A stretch of 56,384 nt of DNA, from NCBI GenBank assembly GCA_963575745.1, contig CAUYUJ010014191.1:1-56384 (forward strand), read 5' to 3'. Within the stretch, counting starts at the first letter, position 1, and every line of letters starts with the position of its first letter. This document shows positions 37,946-49,054 of this stretch, piece by piece. The notes beneath the pieces are model-generated. The model did not search any database. It saw nothing but the letters and a program-made list of their open reading frames with translations, and had not been told where the DNA came from. The stretch comes from Prorocentrum cordatum. Lineage: Eukaryota; Sar; Dinophyceae; Prorocentrales; Prorocentraceae. The position numbers and the translations under genes are program-made.

Positions 37946-38149
37946 GAGGAGGACGGCGGTTTCCGCTCCTACTAATGTTGCTTTCCTAGAGGCTCTAGGT
38001 AGGGTCGCACTGGGATAATTTTATGTGTGTGTGTGTCTTTACTCGTGTGTCCTGTGGCCCCTTAAGTTGTGACTGCTGCGAGGATGCAGGCCCGAAGGCC
38101 TCTGCGCCACGGCAGAGCGAGAGCTGGCCCTTCACACGACGACTGTCAG

Positions 38150-38245
38150 GAGGGGAAAAAGCACACGACTCGTCGATCCCCAGGAAAATTATGGGGAAAT
38201 ATGGGAAGTGGTGGGGAAGGTAAAAACCCAGAAGATATGGAAAAA
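38150..38245 (+). repeat. Dispersed repeat E, copy 2
   Basis: CACACGACTCGTCGATCCCC, then AAATATGGGAAGTGGTGGGG and AAACCCAGAAGATATGG, collinear with 37466-37575. Confidence 0.65.
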
Positions 38246-38614
38246 TATGGGGAACCCTGTTACTTGTGCGTATGTACTTGTGTGTCCCAGGGCCCCTTTT
38301 CAGACTGGCAGTTCAGAGTGCAGCAGGCACACGCAGTCTAGGATCCGTGTTACGTTGGCGTCAGTGCACGGGATGTCGATCGATCTGTCCTCTCCCACTC
38401 GTCCTGGCTCCTCCAAGGCGGGACACCCTCGCCAGCACCTGAAGCAGCGACCGGAACGCTCTCGCCGGCGGCCGTGCAGGTGCTACCGCCGCGACAGGGA
38501 GCGAGACTCGTTGGGCCACGAGGGAGGGTCAGTCGGAGTTGGCACCGCGAGCCAGGCAGGCAGCACCACAGAGGGTGAGGACGGATGAGACTCTCCGCGT
38601 AGAGATCGGGTGAA

Positions 38615-38778
38615 GTCGTGCGTGTCTCTCCACAGGAGGAATATCCAGAAATAGTCAAACCATAGTCTTGGGACGGTGTTTTTTTGGGGGGGGCGGGGTC
38701 ATTTTTTGACTCTCTTGGAGCAGTTGTTGACTATTTTTTCCTTTCGTCCACAATCCCCCGGTAGGGGACTCGCCCGAC
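38615..38778 (+). mobile_element. MITE family C, copy 3
   Basis: The 5' end GTCGTGCGTGTCTCTCCACAGG and 3' end CCGGTAGGGGACTCGCCCGAC are imperfect inverted repeats. The interior is AT-rich with AGTCAAACCATAGTC. Only about 160 bp separates it from copy 4. Confidence 0.7.
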
Positions 38779-38939
38779 TGAAACATAGGGACAGGTAACC
38801 CGGCGAGTCGAATGGGTGGAGGTGGCACGCCTCCCTCCGGCCTCCGTCTGGTCTCGGAGGCCCTGCGCATCGGCGTTGCCATCTCTTCCCCATGATCTTC
38901 ACAGGCGGCCTTCGGCGGGTCTCTCGGCACCTTCCTCAA

Positions 38940-39090
38940 GTCGGGCGTGTCCCTCTACAGGAGGCAGGTTCAAAAATCGTCCAAAAATAGTATGGGGACG
39001 ATTTCCCTACGATTTCTGATCATTTGGGAGCATGTTTTCGCTATTTTTGATTGGTCGTCCCAAACCGGCCTGTAGGGGGACATGCCCGAC
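38940..39090 (+). mobile_element. MITE family C, copy 4 (151 bp, best preserved)
   Basis: GTCGGGCGTGTCCCTCTACAGG at the left is mirrored by CCTGTAGGGGGACATGCCCGAC at the right, near-perfect over 22 bp. The interior CAAAAATAGTATGGGG... TTTGGGAGCATG is shared with the other copies. Non-coding. Confidence 0.88.
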
Positions 39091-39459
39091 CGAACACCTT
39101 CCCCACCATCCGAAGACTGCGCCAACGCAGCCTCGCAGTGGCTGCCGTCCTGGCCAGCATCTGTCACACACGCGGGATTGCTGCAAGAGCAGGAGGTTTT
39201 GTCCGCTTCTGCCCACCCCGCCACGAGGTCACCCTTTTTGCTCGGCCTGTCTGCTGCGACAGGCGTGGTCGAGGCGTCCTCCACTGCCGTTTGTTCAGTC
39301 TCGGTGCTGCCGGACCTGTGCCTCCCATCAGCGACGATCCGTCGCCACTGCTGCCAGGCCGCCTCACTGGCACCAAGATCACTTCAGCGGTTGAAACGAA
39401 AAAAATTGACCAGCCTCTTGGGGTCACTTTGAACGCGTCGGGGGCCTCTGTCTCGTGTG

Positions 39460-39625
39460 CCTCTTGAGGGTCTCCTGGGGGTTTGGAGGCGGTCTTGGGG
39501 CTCCTCTTGGGGTAAGGGGCTCCAGATATCAGCTCGGGTTCGCCCTCTTGGTGCCGTCTTGGGGGCCTCTTGGCGGCTTTTCTGGGACGAGTTTTGGGGC
39601 CTCTTGGGCCATCTTGGGTGCCTTT
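39460..39625. repeat. GGCCTCTTGGGG minisatellite, small locus
   Basis: Degenerate units are related to the 22680-23510 array. Confidence 0.65.
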
Positions 39626-39699
39626 GAGATTGAAGAGTAGCTAACGACACGATCACACAAAGGTATACGTCATTTCTGTAGGGTTTAGCCGTTTAGCCT

Positions 39700-40410
39700 C
39701 TTGGACAGTGTCATGAGCAGCTGTGTATTCACGTTGCTTGAAAACGCACGCTTTTCCTGCATTGATCGCCACATGCGCGCGCGGAGGCGCGCGCACGTGG
39801 CCAGCGTGAAGCTATGTGCCAAGCATTGCTCCCAACCGCACGTGTCAGATCAACGCGCGTGCACCCGATTTGACTTGTTGCAGCAGCTGGCTGCGGGCGC
39901 GTGCGCATCCGTGGCAGCCCACCGATCCTCGGGGAGCGACAGCCGGGGCGCTGCCGCGCCCACGGCGTGGGCGGCCCCATTATGCCGGGCGCGGAGAGCC
40001 TGCGCGGTGCACCTGCAGGTGGACCGGGCGGTGGCCGACCCAGCCAGGCGCCCGAGCATCGATGAAGGCCTCGAGGACGACGCGATGCAGGAGGACGAGG
40101 GCGGGGCCGGATCGACGCAGGCCGCTGCGGGCTTGGCGATGGAGGACCAGCGGGGCGTGCCGCTCCCCCTCAGGGCTGCCGCCCCCGCCCGCGGATGCGA
40201 CGGCGGCACTGTCGTCCGGCGAGGCCACCGCAGCTACAGTACCGCCGCAGACTGGGACGTCAGAGCTACCCGCCCAGCTGCTGCAGGACCTCGTGGAGGA
40301 TCTGATGTTCCACGACGTGGAGCTCGTCGGCGCCGCGCCGAGGTGCCGGGCCAGTGCTTGCTACCAGCCGCATCCTCTCGTGGACCTCTCTCGGAGAGCT
40401 CCGAGTAGTT
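39700..40410 (+). pseudogene. Possible decayed coding remnant
   Basis: Two overlapping plus-strand frames each contain a protein-like piece. One is VHLQVDRAVADPARRPSIDEGLEDDAMQEDEGG at about 40005-40110. The other is TGTSELPAQLLQDLVEDLMFHDVELVG at about 40245-40330. No family is recognised. A frameshifted remnant is only one explanation. Confidence 0.25.
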
Positions 40411-40417
40411 CACTTTC

Positions 40418-40577
40418 ATTACCAGCCTCGAACGCATCCCTATCCTTAAGATTGACACGCCAAAAGGCGATGACAATCTTAGGGATTCGCCCTCAAAAAA
40501 TGAGGGAGTCCCTAAGAGTGGCATCGTGATGAGGAGATGCCCAGCATAGGGATAGGGATATGTTCATGGCTGGTAAT
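40418..40577. mobile_element. Foldback/MITE-like element with 28-bp inverted termini
   Basis: The left end ATTACCAGCCTCGAACGC... CATCCCTATCC matches the reverse complement of the right end (ATTACCAGCCATGAACATATCCC...) at about 24 of 28 positions. Inside lie ATCCTTAAGATTG/CAATCTTAGGGAT and CCTCAAAAAATGAGG, so most of the 160 bp can fold on itself. Single copy in the window. Confidence 0.75.
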
Positions 40578-40785
40578 TTCAGACCGACGGCCAGCTGGAG
40601 GGGCGCGGGCCCTCGCTCCACGGGCTGGCTGTCCGGCTTCGCATGGCCGATCTGTTGCGTTCGGCAGCGCAGTCGCCAGCGCGGGCGCCACATGAGCGTG
40701 CCCAGGCAGCTGAGGCGCTTCTATAGCTTTGGAGCGGGCACGCTCCGAGATCTTGCGGGAGCGTCGACGCGTCCGCCCTCCGGCC

Positions 40786-40803
40786 CTCCCGCTCTGGCGG
40801 GAG
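40786..40803 (+). repeat. Perfect 7-bp stem-loop resembling a family-1 element
   Basis: CTCCCGC-TCTG-GCGGGAG. The right half CTCTGGCGGGA equals the right half of the C/G-type family-1 element. It is the only relative seen outside the 3-22 kb block. Confidence 0.5.
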
Positions 40804-41136
40804 CTCGGCGCATCAGCCGTGCGATTGTTAAGGGGCGCGGCACCCGCCTCCACGAAGATCGCTTCCAGACAGTGGTCGGACATCGATTTTGACGTGCACG
40901 GTCTTCATTGACCTTCGTTCGCGCAGACACGAAAGATTCAGGTCCTCGCAAAATGTACCATTACTTCCTGGGCTGCGACCTCAACCACCTTCAGTCGTGG
41001 ATACACGAATGGTTCAGCAACCCTCCGCAACATTCACCACTATTTCTCTGACTTCAACCTCATCTACCTTCGTGCGCGGACACGCGAACGACCCGTTCAT
41101 CTCCGACCCACGGACCCGCCGACTCGCGCACCTTTC

Positions 41137-42246
41137 TTGTCGCCATCCGATCGTGGGAACACGACCGGCACCATTGCAATTTCCAGAATTACGCTAGCTA
41201 CCCCCGCTGATCCCAACAGGATTCATTATCTGAGAATGGTGGCATATGGATTACGGGCGTTGACCAGTGGTATTTTAATCGGCCACGTGAGCCGTGAACG
41301 AGAAGGAGATCAAACGAGAGGCTCCGCATGGGATCCAGCAGGCTCGGTGCCCTATCGAGTGTGGATCAGGGAAGTCAATGCGTGGCTCAACGTCCAGTCT
41401 GGATGCATGACGCCGTCCCGACAGGCTGCAGCATTGCAGCGTGGACTCCAGGCCCTGGCCAGGACGTTGGCCATGAAAATACTTACCGCCGCCATTAATT
41501 TTGGCGCGGAAATCAACGGGGTACGAACGAACCCCGCAATTGATCTCTTTCTTTGTTTTGCACAACGATTGGGGAGCCTAGGGTATGAGAGACAACTCCA
41601 GCGAGGCCTCGAGTTGATGGACTTCCAGGTGCAGCCGAGCGATCGCATCGTCAGTGTCATTGCCGGGTGGGAGATCGCCGGGATGGAGGCGGACACGGCC
41701 GGCTTCGGCTTGGAAAGTTCCCGACTCCTATTCATTGCGCTCGTGCGAACCTTGCGCGAATTGCCCCGGGAGATGTGGCGTCCTCTTTCGCGCCGTTGAA
41801 GGGCGTAGCGCCACGCGATCAGCAAGATCATGGCGATATTTTGGAATCGTGGCGACGGCGACGACCGATTGCGGAGCGGATGCCAGGGGGCGCGGCGCAA
41901 TTGATGGGAGGACATTCGGACGTTGATGCACGCGCCGACGCAACGCGCATGATTGGCGAATCTCCTGGGGAGCAACACGTAGAGCACCTGCGCCAGGATC
42001 ATGGTCTACTCCGCCTGGCCAAGGCGCTCAAGGAAATTTGGCCGCCCGGGCCCCGCCCGCGACGCAGGCTGCGCCTCCAGCGACGCCAGCAGCGTGGGGG
42101 AACCCGACGGAAGAGGACGACAGTGGCACGGGCGCGGACATTCTTCTCTCGCGGGTGGTTCGCGGGCGGGTCGCGGGGCGGCTCGCGGGGTGGGTCACGG
42201 GGTGGGTCGCGGGCGGGTCGCGGGCCGGGTCGCGGGGGGGGCGACG
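41137..42246 (+). pseudogene. Retroelement gag-like remnant, N-terminal part
   Basis: The frame 41137-41799 is helical and hydrophilic (YRVWIREVNAWLNVQSGCM, LQRGLQALARTLAMKILTAAI), as in capsid-type gag domains. Sense continues in a second frame from about 41790 (APLKGVAPRDQQDHGDILESWRRRR...) to 42246. The frame then enters a GSRGG-coding minisatellite. I infer gag only from general character and from the zinc-knuckle-like segment at 42900. No definite family is claimed. Confidence 0.35.
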
Positions 42247-42550
42247 CAACAAAACAAGCATAATCTTCGCTTTGAATCCCCGCCTCAGCCACGCACCCAG
42301 GGACAATGAATGACCGTTCGGCCCCCTCACTCTGACTGAGTGGGTCGCGTGTGGGTCGCGGGTGGGTCGCGGGTGGGTCGCGGGGTGGGTCGCGGGTTGG
42401 TCGCGGGGCGGGCCGCGGGGTGGGTCGCGGGGTGGGTCGCGGGTGGACCGCGGGTGAAACGCGGGTGGGGTCGCGGGTGGGTCGCGGGGTGGGGTCGCGG
42501 GGTGGGTAGCTGGGTGGGTCGCGGGGCGGGTCGCGGGCGCGTCGAAGGTG
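42150..42550. repeat. GGGTCGCGGGTG minisatellite in two blocks
   Basis: Blocks at 42150-42245 and 42335-42548 of 10-11-bp units GGTCGCGGGT. Each block is followed by a related tail (GCAACAA...AAGCA... ACAAT...ATGA...CGTTCGGCC). The array and tail together form a tandem duplication. Confidence 0.88.
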
Positions 42551-42619
42551 GGTCGACTACTAACAAACAACAGCGCAACAAGCACAAGGCACAATACATG
42601 ATCGTTCGGCCGTGTCACT

Positions 42620-43252
42620 TTGATATGCGTAAGCCCGTTCGCCGAGTGTGATGTTTTACGAGGCGCGCCCTTATGGGCAAAGGACGTAGTGGCCGAGGAG
42701 GACGGATACGTCTCACCGACAAAAGCATCCAGACGTATGTCACAGCCCTCAGACGAAGCGTGCGAGGAGCTCTCATTCGGAGCTCGGGGCAAAGGCCGAG
42801 GCAAGGGCTCGCACAACACATCGCGATCGTCGGGCAAGGGTGAAGGCCGCCGACAGGACCCGACCGGCAAAGATGGCCAGATTATGAAGCGTCATAACTG
42901 CGTCTCACCATTTCATCTTGCTCTTGAATGCCCTCGTTCACCAAGTGCGGCGCCCACTGTATCAGACGCGCTACTGACAGGCGCCGTAAAAATCGACCTA
43001 CCCGATTACAATCAATACGGGCAGTTCTATTTCATTGACTCCACCGAGGAGTGTCCCGATCTTGCACTTCACGACGTGATGGAGCAATCGGAATTGGACG
43101 CAACATATTCCATCAACGACCTGGATCATGCGCATGCGACCGTATTTTCGTGGTTCCGACGACGACCATCACCGCCGGTTCGTGGGCGCACGACCCGAGA
43201 TGGCAGATCTCGGGTGCGAAGCACTTCTCCCGAATCGTGTCACTTTCGCTGA
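42620..43252 (+). pseudogene. Retroelement gag-like remnant with degenerate zinc knuckle
   Basis: A basic Gly/Lys/Ser stretch (FGARGKGRGKGSHNTSRSSGKGEGRR) precedes HNCVSPFHLALECPR. There the pattern Cys-x4-His-x4-Cys has lost the first Cys of a CCHC knuckle. An acidic segment follows (DLPDYNQYGQFYFIDSTEECPDL). The frame differs from that upstream, separated by the minisatellite. Protein-like sequence fades after about 43130. No protease or integrase is visible before the assembly gap. Confidence 0.4.
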
Positions 43253-43784
43253 AGAGCATGTTCATGGCATGCGTTACGAGGTAATGGATAACGACGGACC
43301 CGATCCGAATGCGTCGTCCTCACGCCTACGGGACCCGGGCTCGACCCCATATGAGGATAAGCCAGGGATCATTCATCTCAGTTATCCAGGTAATCCTGGC
43401 GCCTCTTGTATGACGATCATTGAGTTCATCTATTTTGCTGTCGCTTTCACTCATTACCCCGTGCGGGGTGGCGGATTCTTCGACTATAAAAAAATTATCC
43501 AGGTAATCCTGTGCCATAACAACATCCACGGCAATTGGCCCCCACATGGCCACTACCCACCTAACACAATGAGGGAATCTCTCATTCTTCTACATGTAGA
43601 GGCAACGCGACATCGAGCTTCCCTTTTCACGTCTGTGGCGCAGTGCCGTTGTGACCGGCGCCCTACGTATTGGACGATTACGGAATATTGCCTTAAAGCA
43701 GGAAGTGATGATTTGTGTGGAATACTTATATTTTCAGCAGGGCCACAGTCCCTAAGAACTACACATATGGTGACGAAGGTGACG

Positions 43785-43884
43785 NNNNNNNNNNNNNNNN
43801 NNNNNNNNNNNNNNNNNNNNNNNNNNNNNNNNNNNNNNNNNNNNNNNNNNNNNNNNNNNNNNNNNNNNNNNNNNNNNNNNNNNN
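43785..43884. other. Assembly gap of 100 N
   Basis: Exactly 100 N, a conventional placeholder of unknown true size. The right edge is an AGT/AGG microsatellite, the likely cause. Confidence 1.
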
Positions 43885-43899
43885 AGTAGCAGTAGCAGC

Positions 43900-43940
<41 letters not shown>

Positions 43941-43987
43941 GAGGAGGAGGAGGAGGAGGAGGAGGAGGAGGAGGAGGAGGAGGAGGG
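43885..43987. repeat. (AGT)n then (AGG)n microsatellite
   Basis: About 50 bp of AGC/AGT triplets pass directly into about 48 bp of AGG triplets. A degenerate GGGAGGAG-rich region continues to 44215. Confidence 0.95.
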
Positions 43988-44337
43988 ATGCGACCAACTG
44001 CGGTAGCGAGAGGAGTAGAATGAGCAGGGTTCGGGGGAAGGTATGCACGTACATATATTATTGGTTACACGGATGGAGGAGGGAGCAAGGAGGCGGGACA
44101 GAGAAGAAGGAGACGGGAGCGAGAGAGGAGGGAGTGGAGGGACGGGGGAAGGGGTGGAAGGAGGACAAGAGAGGGAGGGAGAGAGGGAGGCGGGAGGAGC
44201 ACAGCAGAGCGTGGATGCCTCCGTGAGCTTGCATCTGACAGGCACGGAGCCCTCCGGGCAGGCCTCTCTCGGGGCCTCAGGCCACTCGCAGGTGGCGCGC
44301 AGGCCGCTGGTTCCCCGCGCCCCGCCGTCTGGTTCCT

Positions 44338-44430
44338 GACAGAAGACAGTAGACGCTGAGATAGGACGTCTGCATGGTCTCGGGGGGGGCTCTGGTTGAC
44401 AGAAGACAGTAGACGCTGAGATAGGTCGCT
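44338..44430 (+). repeat. 60-bp tandem duplication
   Basis: GACAGAAGACAGTAGACGCTGAGATAGG occurs at 44338 and again at 44398. Confidence 0.85.
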
Positions 44431-45289
44431 CCGTAAGTTTCGGCCGGGGGACCTCTGCGTGGCCGATGCTTGCCGTGGCCTGGAAAGCCTCTCGTTCCTC
44501 ATTCGGTCTTCCTCGTGGCAGCGCGGTGGTTGCAGGTCGCGCGCGCGGGAGCGCGAAGACCACCCTGGCTTGCGCGTCGCTGGCCTGCGCCGCGCGAGGT
44601 CGCCTTCCCTAGGGCGCCGGCGCGAGTGCGCTAAGGCACGTGGCCTCCGAGAGGAGGGCGAGGTACCGATTTCGCTTTGTAACCTAGGCAGCAGGGCGCC
44701 GGAGACGGGGGCACAGCAAATGGGGGCACGGGGAACGCCGATTTCAACGCTTGGTGATGCCCAGACAGGGGCACAGCAAGCGGGGGCATCCCGAAAAGCA
44801 TACGACCCGTTCCGCGATGCCCCCTTGACGAAGCCCCGAGGGCAGCCCCCGTCGCCACGGCTGGTCCCTCTAATCGAGGTTCTGGTCAGGACGCACCCTG
44901 GGAGAGGTCCTGGGAGTAGCGGTACGGGCACATGTCTACCGCATAGTAAGGATGGGCAACCTTCCCAAGGGTACCCTTGCATCCTTTCCCCTGCCCACCC
45001 TTGGCCACTTTCGTTTCGTTGGCCGTGCCGGGCTCGAGAAGCTTCGGGACGGGTTTCCAAGGCCCTTGCATCCTCATCGCGCACCCTTCTGATACGGGCC
45101 GACTGTAGCGGTACCAGCATCTGTCTGCTTCTACCTTGGCCGCACGCGCGCCGTTCGCTCCGCGGGGCGCAGTCTGCGCGAGTGGCGCGGTGGCCGGTCC
45201 TGCTCGGGGCGGGGGCGGCGGCAAGGGGCGCGAAGGCAGAGCGCTCTGCCCTGGGCCCCGCGGCGGCACGAGGCGCGGCGTCAGGGGGG
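44431..45289. other. No gene recognised; contains repeat F
   Basis: GTCGCCACGGCTGGTCCCTC at 44851 through ...GGGAGTAGCGGTACGGG near 44928 is a copy of dispersed repeat F (compare 28301-28397). GGGGCACAGCAA(G/A)NGGGGGCA units recur at 44707-44790. Long frames lack domains. Confidence 0.5.
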
Positions 45290-45426
45290 CAGTCTCGGCG
45301 TCACCCCAGCATGCTAATACTATGTGTGCGTCGCCCCCCCAGGGGGCGACGCGCGCACCGAGAAATGTCATAGTATAGTACATGCGTCGTGGCGGGCGGT
45401 TTCTGTCCACATCGCTCGCTTATAGA
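45290..45426 (+). repeat. Dispersed repeat D, copy 3 (3' truncated)
   Basis: This matches the first 135 bp of the copies at 25262 and 27905, including the hairpin, and ends at CACATCGCTCG. Confidence 0.75.
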
Positions 45427-45434
45427 ACCCGGAG

Positions 45435-45785
45435 GGAAGGCCTTCCTTAGGCCTACCCCTAGGCCCTTCCCCTAGGCCTTCCCTAGGCCTACCCCTAGGC
45501 CCTTCCCCTAGGCCTACCCCTAGGCCCTTCACCTAGGCCTTCCCTGGGCCTACCCCTAGGGCCTTCCCCTAGGCCCTTCCCCTAGGATAACCCTAGGCCT
45601 ACTCTGAGGCCTTTTCCCTGGGTTTTCCCTAGGCCTACCCCTAGGCTCTTTCCCTAGGTTTTCCCTGGGCCTACCTCCAGGCTCTTCCCCTAGGTGTTCC
45701 TTAGGCCTACCCCCAGGCCCTTCCCCCTAGGTCTACCCTAGGCCTACCCCCAGGCCCTTCCCCTAGGCCTTCCATAGGCCTACCC
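45435..45785. repeat. CCTAGGCCTACCC minisatellite
   Basis: Degenerate 11-22-bp units alternate CCCCTAGGCCTTCC and CCTAGGCCTACC. The CCTAGG and AGGCCT words are self-complementary. Confidence 0.9.
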
Positions 45786-46495
45786 CGTTTGGGTCCGCCC
45801 GAGCCGCCTGTTAGGGTCCGCCCGCCCGACACGACCCGCCCGTCAGGGTTCACGCGTGCTCGCTCGTGTACCCCCCACACTTTAATGTTCTGCCCGCCCG
45901 ACCCGACACGCCCGTTAGGGTCTGCCCGACCCGACCCGAGCCGCCCGCTAGGGTCCGCCCGCCCGACCCGATCCGCCTGTTAGGGTTCACGCGTGCTCGC
46001 TCATGCACGCCCCACACTTTAATGTTCTTCCCGCCCGACCCGCCCGTTAGGGTTCTCCCGACCCGACCCGCACGTTGGGGTCCGCCCGCCCCGCCCGACC
46101 CGCTCGTGAAGGTTCCCGCGAGCTCGCTCGTGCATGCCCCGCACTTTGATGATCCGCCCGCCCGACCGGACCCGCCTGCTAGGGTCCGCCCGCACGACCC
46201 GACACGCCCTTTAGGGTCCGCCCGCCCGATCCGACCCGCCCGTTAGGGTTCACGTGTGCTCGCTCGTGTATGCCCTGCACTTTAATGGTCCGCCCGCCCG
46301 AGCCGACCCGCCCGTTCGGGTCCGCCCGCCCGACCCGACACGCCCGTTAGGGTTTGTCCGCCCGACCCGACCCGCCTGTTAGGGTCCGCGCGCCAGGCCT
46401 GGCCCGCCCGTTGGGGTTCCCGCGTGCTCGCTCGTGTATGCCTTGCGCTTGATGTTCCCGCCCGCCCGACCCGACCCGCCCGCTAGGGTTGGCCT
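45786..46495. repeat. CCGCCCGACCCG / GTTAGGGTC minisatellite
   Basis: Units of about 20-30 bp form higher-order blocks of about 150 bp, marked by GTTCACGCGTGCTCGCTCGTG. The repeated GTTAGGGT looks like a telomeric word, but its spacing is wrong for telomeric repeats. Confidence 0.88.
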
Positions 46496-47040
46496 CGCTT
46501 AGCGGGGTTGCGGGGTTATGATGTGGGGGTCTAAGACCAGGGGTAGGAGAGGAGGATATAGGAGGATCATACGTCTTAGACGACGACGACGACAAGGAGG
46601 AGGCCAACGTCATGACAGGAGGACACCACCAGGAGCACCAACAACATCAAACAACAACATGCAGCAACACAATAACACAACACAGCAACATCACCAAGCA
46701 ACAGCATCAAACAATGTTCATTTCATACGCATAAATTAAAACAATCAACCAACACCATCAAACAAGAACATCCAACAGCAACAACATGAAACAACATAAA
46801 CATGCCAGATAATAGCAGAAGCCACCAACACCAAACAGACCAACAACATGAAACAACAAACAGCACACACAAATACGGTTGCTCTACGTAACACGTGCAA
46901 GGGAGCGTTTTGACCAACATTTCGACTGGAATCCAACCGTGGCGACCCACTTGAAGTACGAAGCCAATTCCGTCGGCGGAAGTTGCTCGGTCGGGGTCCC
47001 TTCGAGCCGTTTGGTTCCAGACGTGCCGCGCCGCCCCCGA
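46496..47040. other. CAA-rich stretch, no gene
   Basis: (CAACA)-rich sequence at 46630-46870. An inverted copy of repeat F lies at 46889-46946 (CGTTTTGACCAACATTTCGA ... GTGGCGAC). Confidence 0.6.
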
Positions 47041-49030
47041 GAGGGAGGGGTGTTGGTAGGATTCGGGCTAGAAATTGTCGTGTGGGGGGTCCCAAGAACT
47101 GAGCTCTGTGGGGTGGGGGCGCTTGGACGTGGTAGGGGCGCGGGTGGGTGTCTTGATAGGTTTTGGGGCAGAAATTGTCGTGTGGGGGGTCCCGCGAACT
47201 GAGCTCTCGTGGGGTGGGGCTGCCGGGAGTGATGGGGGCGCGGGGGAGGGTGTTTGTAAGGGGGGGGGGGGGCGGGGACGTGGCGTGGGCGCCGGGGTGG
47301 TGGTGGTAGGTTTCGGGCCAGAAATTGTTGTGTGTGTGGGGTCCCAAGAACTGAGCTCTCGTGGGGTGGGGGTGCCGGGACGTGGTGGGGGCGCGGTGGG
47401 AGGTGTTGGTAGGGTTCGGGCCACAGATTGTCGCGTAGGGGGTCCCAAGAACTGAGCTCTCGTGGGGTGGGGGTGCCGGGACATGGTGGGGGGCGCGGTG
47501 GGAGGTGTTGGTAGGTTTCGGGCCACAAATTATCGAATTGTCGCGTGGGGGGTCCCAAGAACTGAGCTCTCTTGGGGTGGGGGTCTTGGACGTGGTAGGG
47601 GCTCGGGTGGGTGTGTTGGTAGGTTTCGGGGAAGAAATTGTCGTGTGGGGGGTCCCACGAACTGAGCTCTCGTGGGGTGGGGGTGCCGGGGCGTGGTGGG
47701 GGCGCGCGTTGGGCGCTGGTAGGTTTCGGGCCGGAAACTGTCGCGCGGGGGTGCCCCAAGTGTTGAGCTCTCGTGGGGTGCGGATGCCTGGACGTGGTGG
47801 GGACGCGGCCGCCCCCGGGGGGTGGGGAAATGTGGGTAGGTTTTGGGCAAGAAATTATCGTGTGGGGGGTCCCAAGAACTGAGCTCGTGCGGCGGGGGTG
47901 CCGGGACGTGGTGCGGGGGGGCGTTGGTAGATTTCGGGCCGCAAATTGTCGTGTGGGGGGTCCGAACAATTGAGCTCACGTGGGGTGGTTCGGGACATGG
48001 TGGGGGCGCGAAGGGGGTGGGGTGGTGGTGGCTTTCGGGCCAGAAATTGTCGTGTGACTGGGCTCCTGTGGGGTGGGGGTGCCGGGACGTGGTGGGGGCG
48101 CGGTGGGAGGTGTTGTTGGTAGGCTTCGGGCAAGAAGTTGTCGCGTGGAGAGGGTCCCAAGAACTAAGCTCTCGTGGGGTGGTGGTGCTGGGATATGGTG
48201 GGGGCGCGGTGGGAGGTGTTGGTAGGTTTCGTGCCACAAATTGTCGTGTGGGGGCTCCAGGAGCTGAGCTCTCGTGGTGTGGGGGTGCCGGGGGGACGTG
48301 GTGGGGGCGCCGGGGGTGGTGTTGGTAGGTTTCGGGCCAGAAAATGTCGCGTGGGGAATCCCAAGATTTGAACTGAACTCTCGTGGGGTGGGGCTGCCGG
48401 GACGTGGCGGGGGCGCGGGGGAGGGTCTTGGTAGGTTTCGGGCCGCAAATTGTCGCGGGGGGGGTCCCAAATTTTGAGCTATCGAGGGGTGGGCGTGCCA
48501 GGACGTGGTGGGGGCGCGGTGAGGGGCGTTGGTGGGTTGTCGGGCCGGAAATTGACGTGTGGGGGTCCCAAGAATTGGGCTTCTGTGGGGTGGGGGTGCC
48601 GGGACGTGGTGGGGGCTCGGTGCGGGTGTTGGTAGGTTTCGGGCCAAAAATTGTCGTGTGTGGGGGGTCCCAAGAACTGAGCTCTCATGGGGTGGGCGTG
48701 CCGGGACGTTGTGGGGGCGCGGTGCGGGGTGTTGGTAGGTTTCGGGCCAGACATTGTCGCGGGGGGGTCCCAAATCTTGAGCTCTCGAGTGGTGGGCGTG
48801 CCAGGACGTGGTGGGGGCGCGGTGAGGGGCGTTGGTGGGTTGTCAGGCCAGAAATTGTCGCGGGGGGGGGTCCCAAGAACTGGGCTTTTGTGGAGTGGGG
48901 GTGCCGGGACGTGGTGGGGGCGCGGTTCGGGGTGTTGGTAGGCTTCGGGCCAAAAATTGACGCGTGGGGGGTCCCAAGAGCTGAGCTCTCGTGGTGTGGG
49001 GGTGCCGGGACGTGGTGGGGGCTCGGCGGC
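47041..49030. repeat. About 100-bp tandem repeat, roughly 18-20 copies
   Basis: Each unit carries GTGCCGGGACGTGGTGGGG, GGTAGGTTTCGGGCC, AATTGTCG and GTCCCAAGAACTGAGCTCTC. The GAGCTC landmark recurs at 47101, 47201, 47353, 47454, 47564, 47664, 47765, 47881 and 47972, so units mostly measure 91-116 bp. One 152-bp gap probably hides an extra or expanded unit. Frames on both strands are periodic artefacts. The array ends directly in repeat E copy 3. Confidence 0.93.
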
Positions 49031-49054
49031 TGGGGTCGGCGGATCTCAGGCGGG

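Noticed and set aside
45786-46495. Telomeric repeat (GTTAGGGT)
   Set aside because: The word occurs once per 20-30 bp within a CCGCCCGA unit, not as a tandem heptamer, so it is an ordinary minisatellite.
47041-49030. CRISPR-like regular repeats
   Set aside because: Units are contiguous, with no unique spacers of constant length, and the DNA is eukaryotic.
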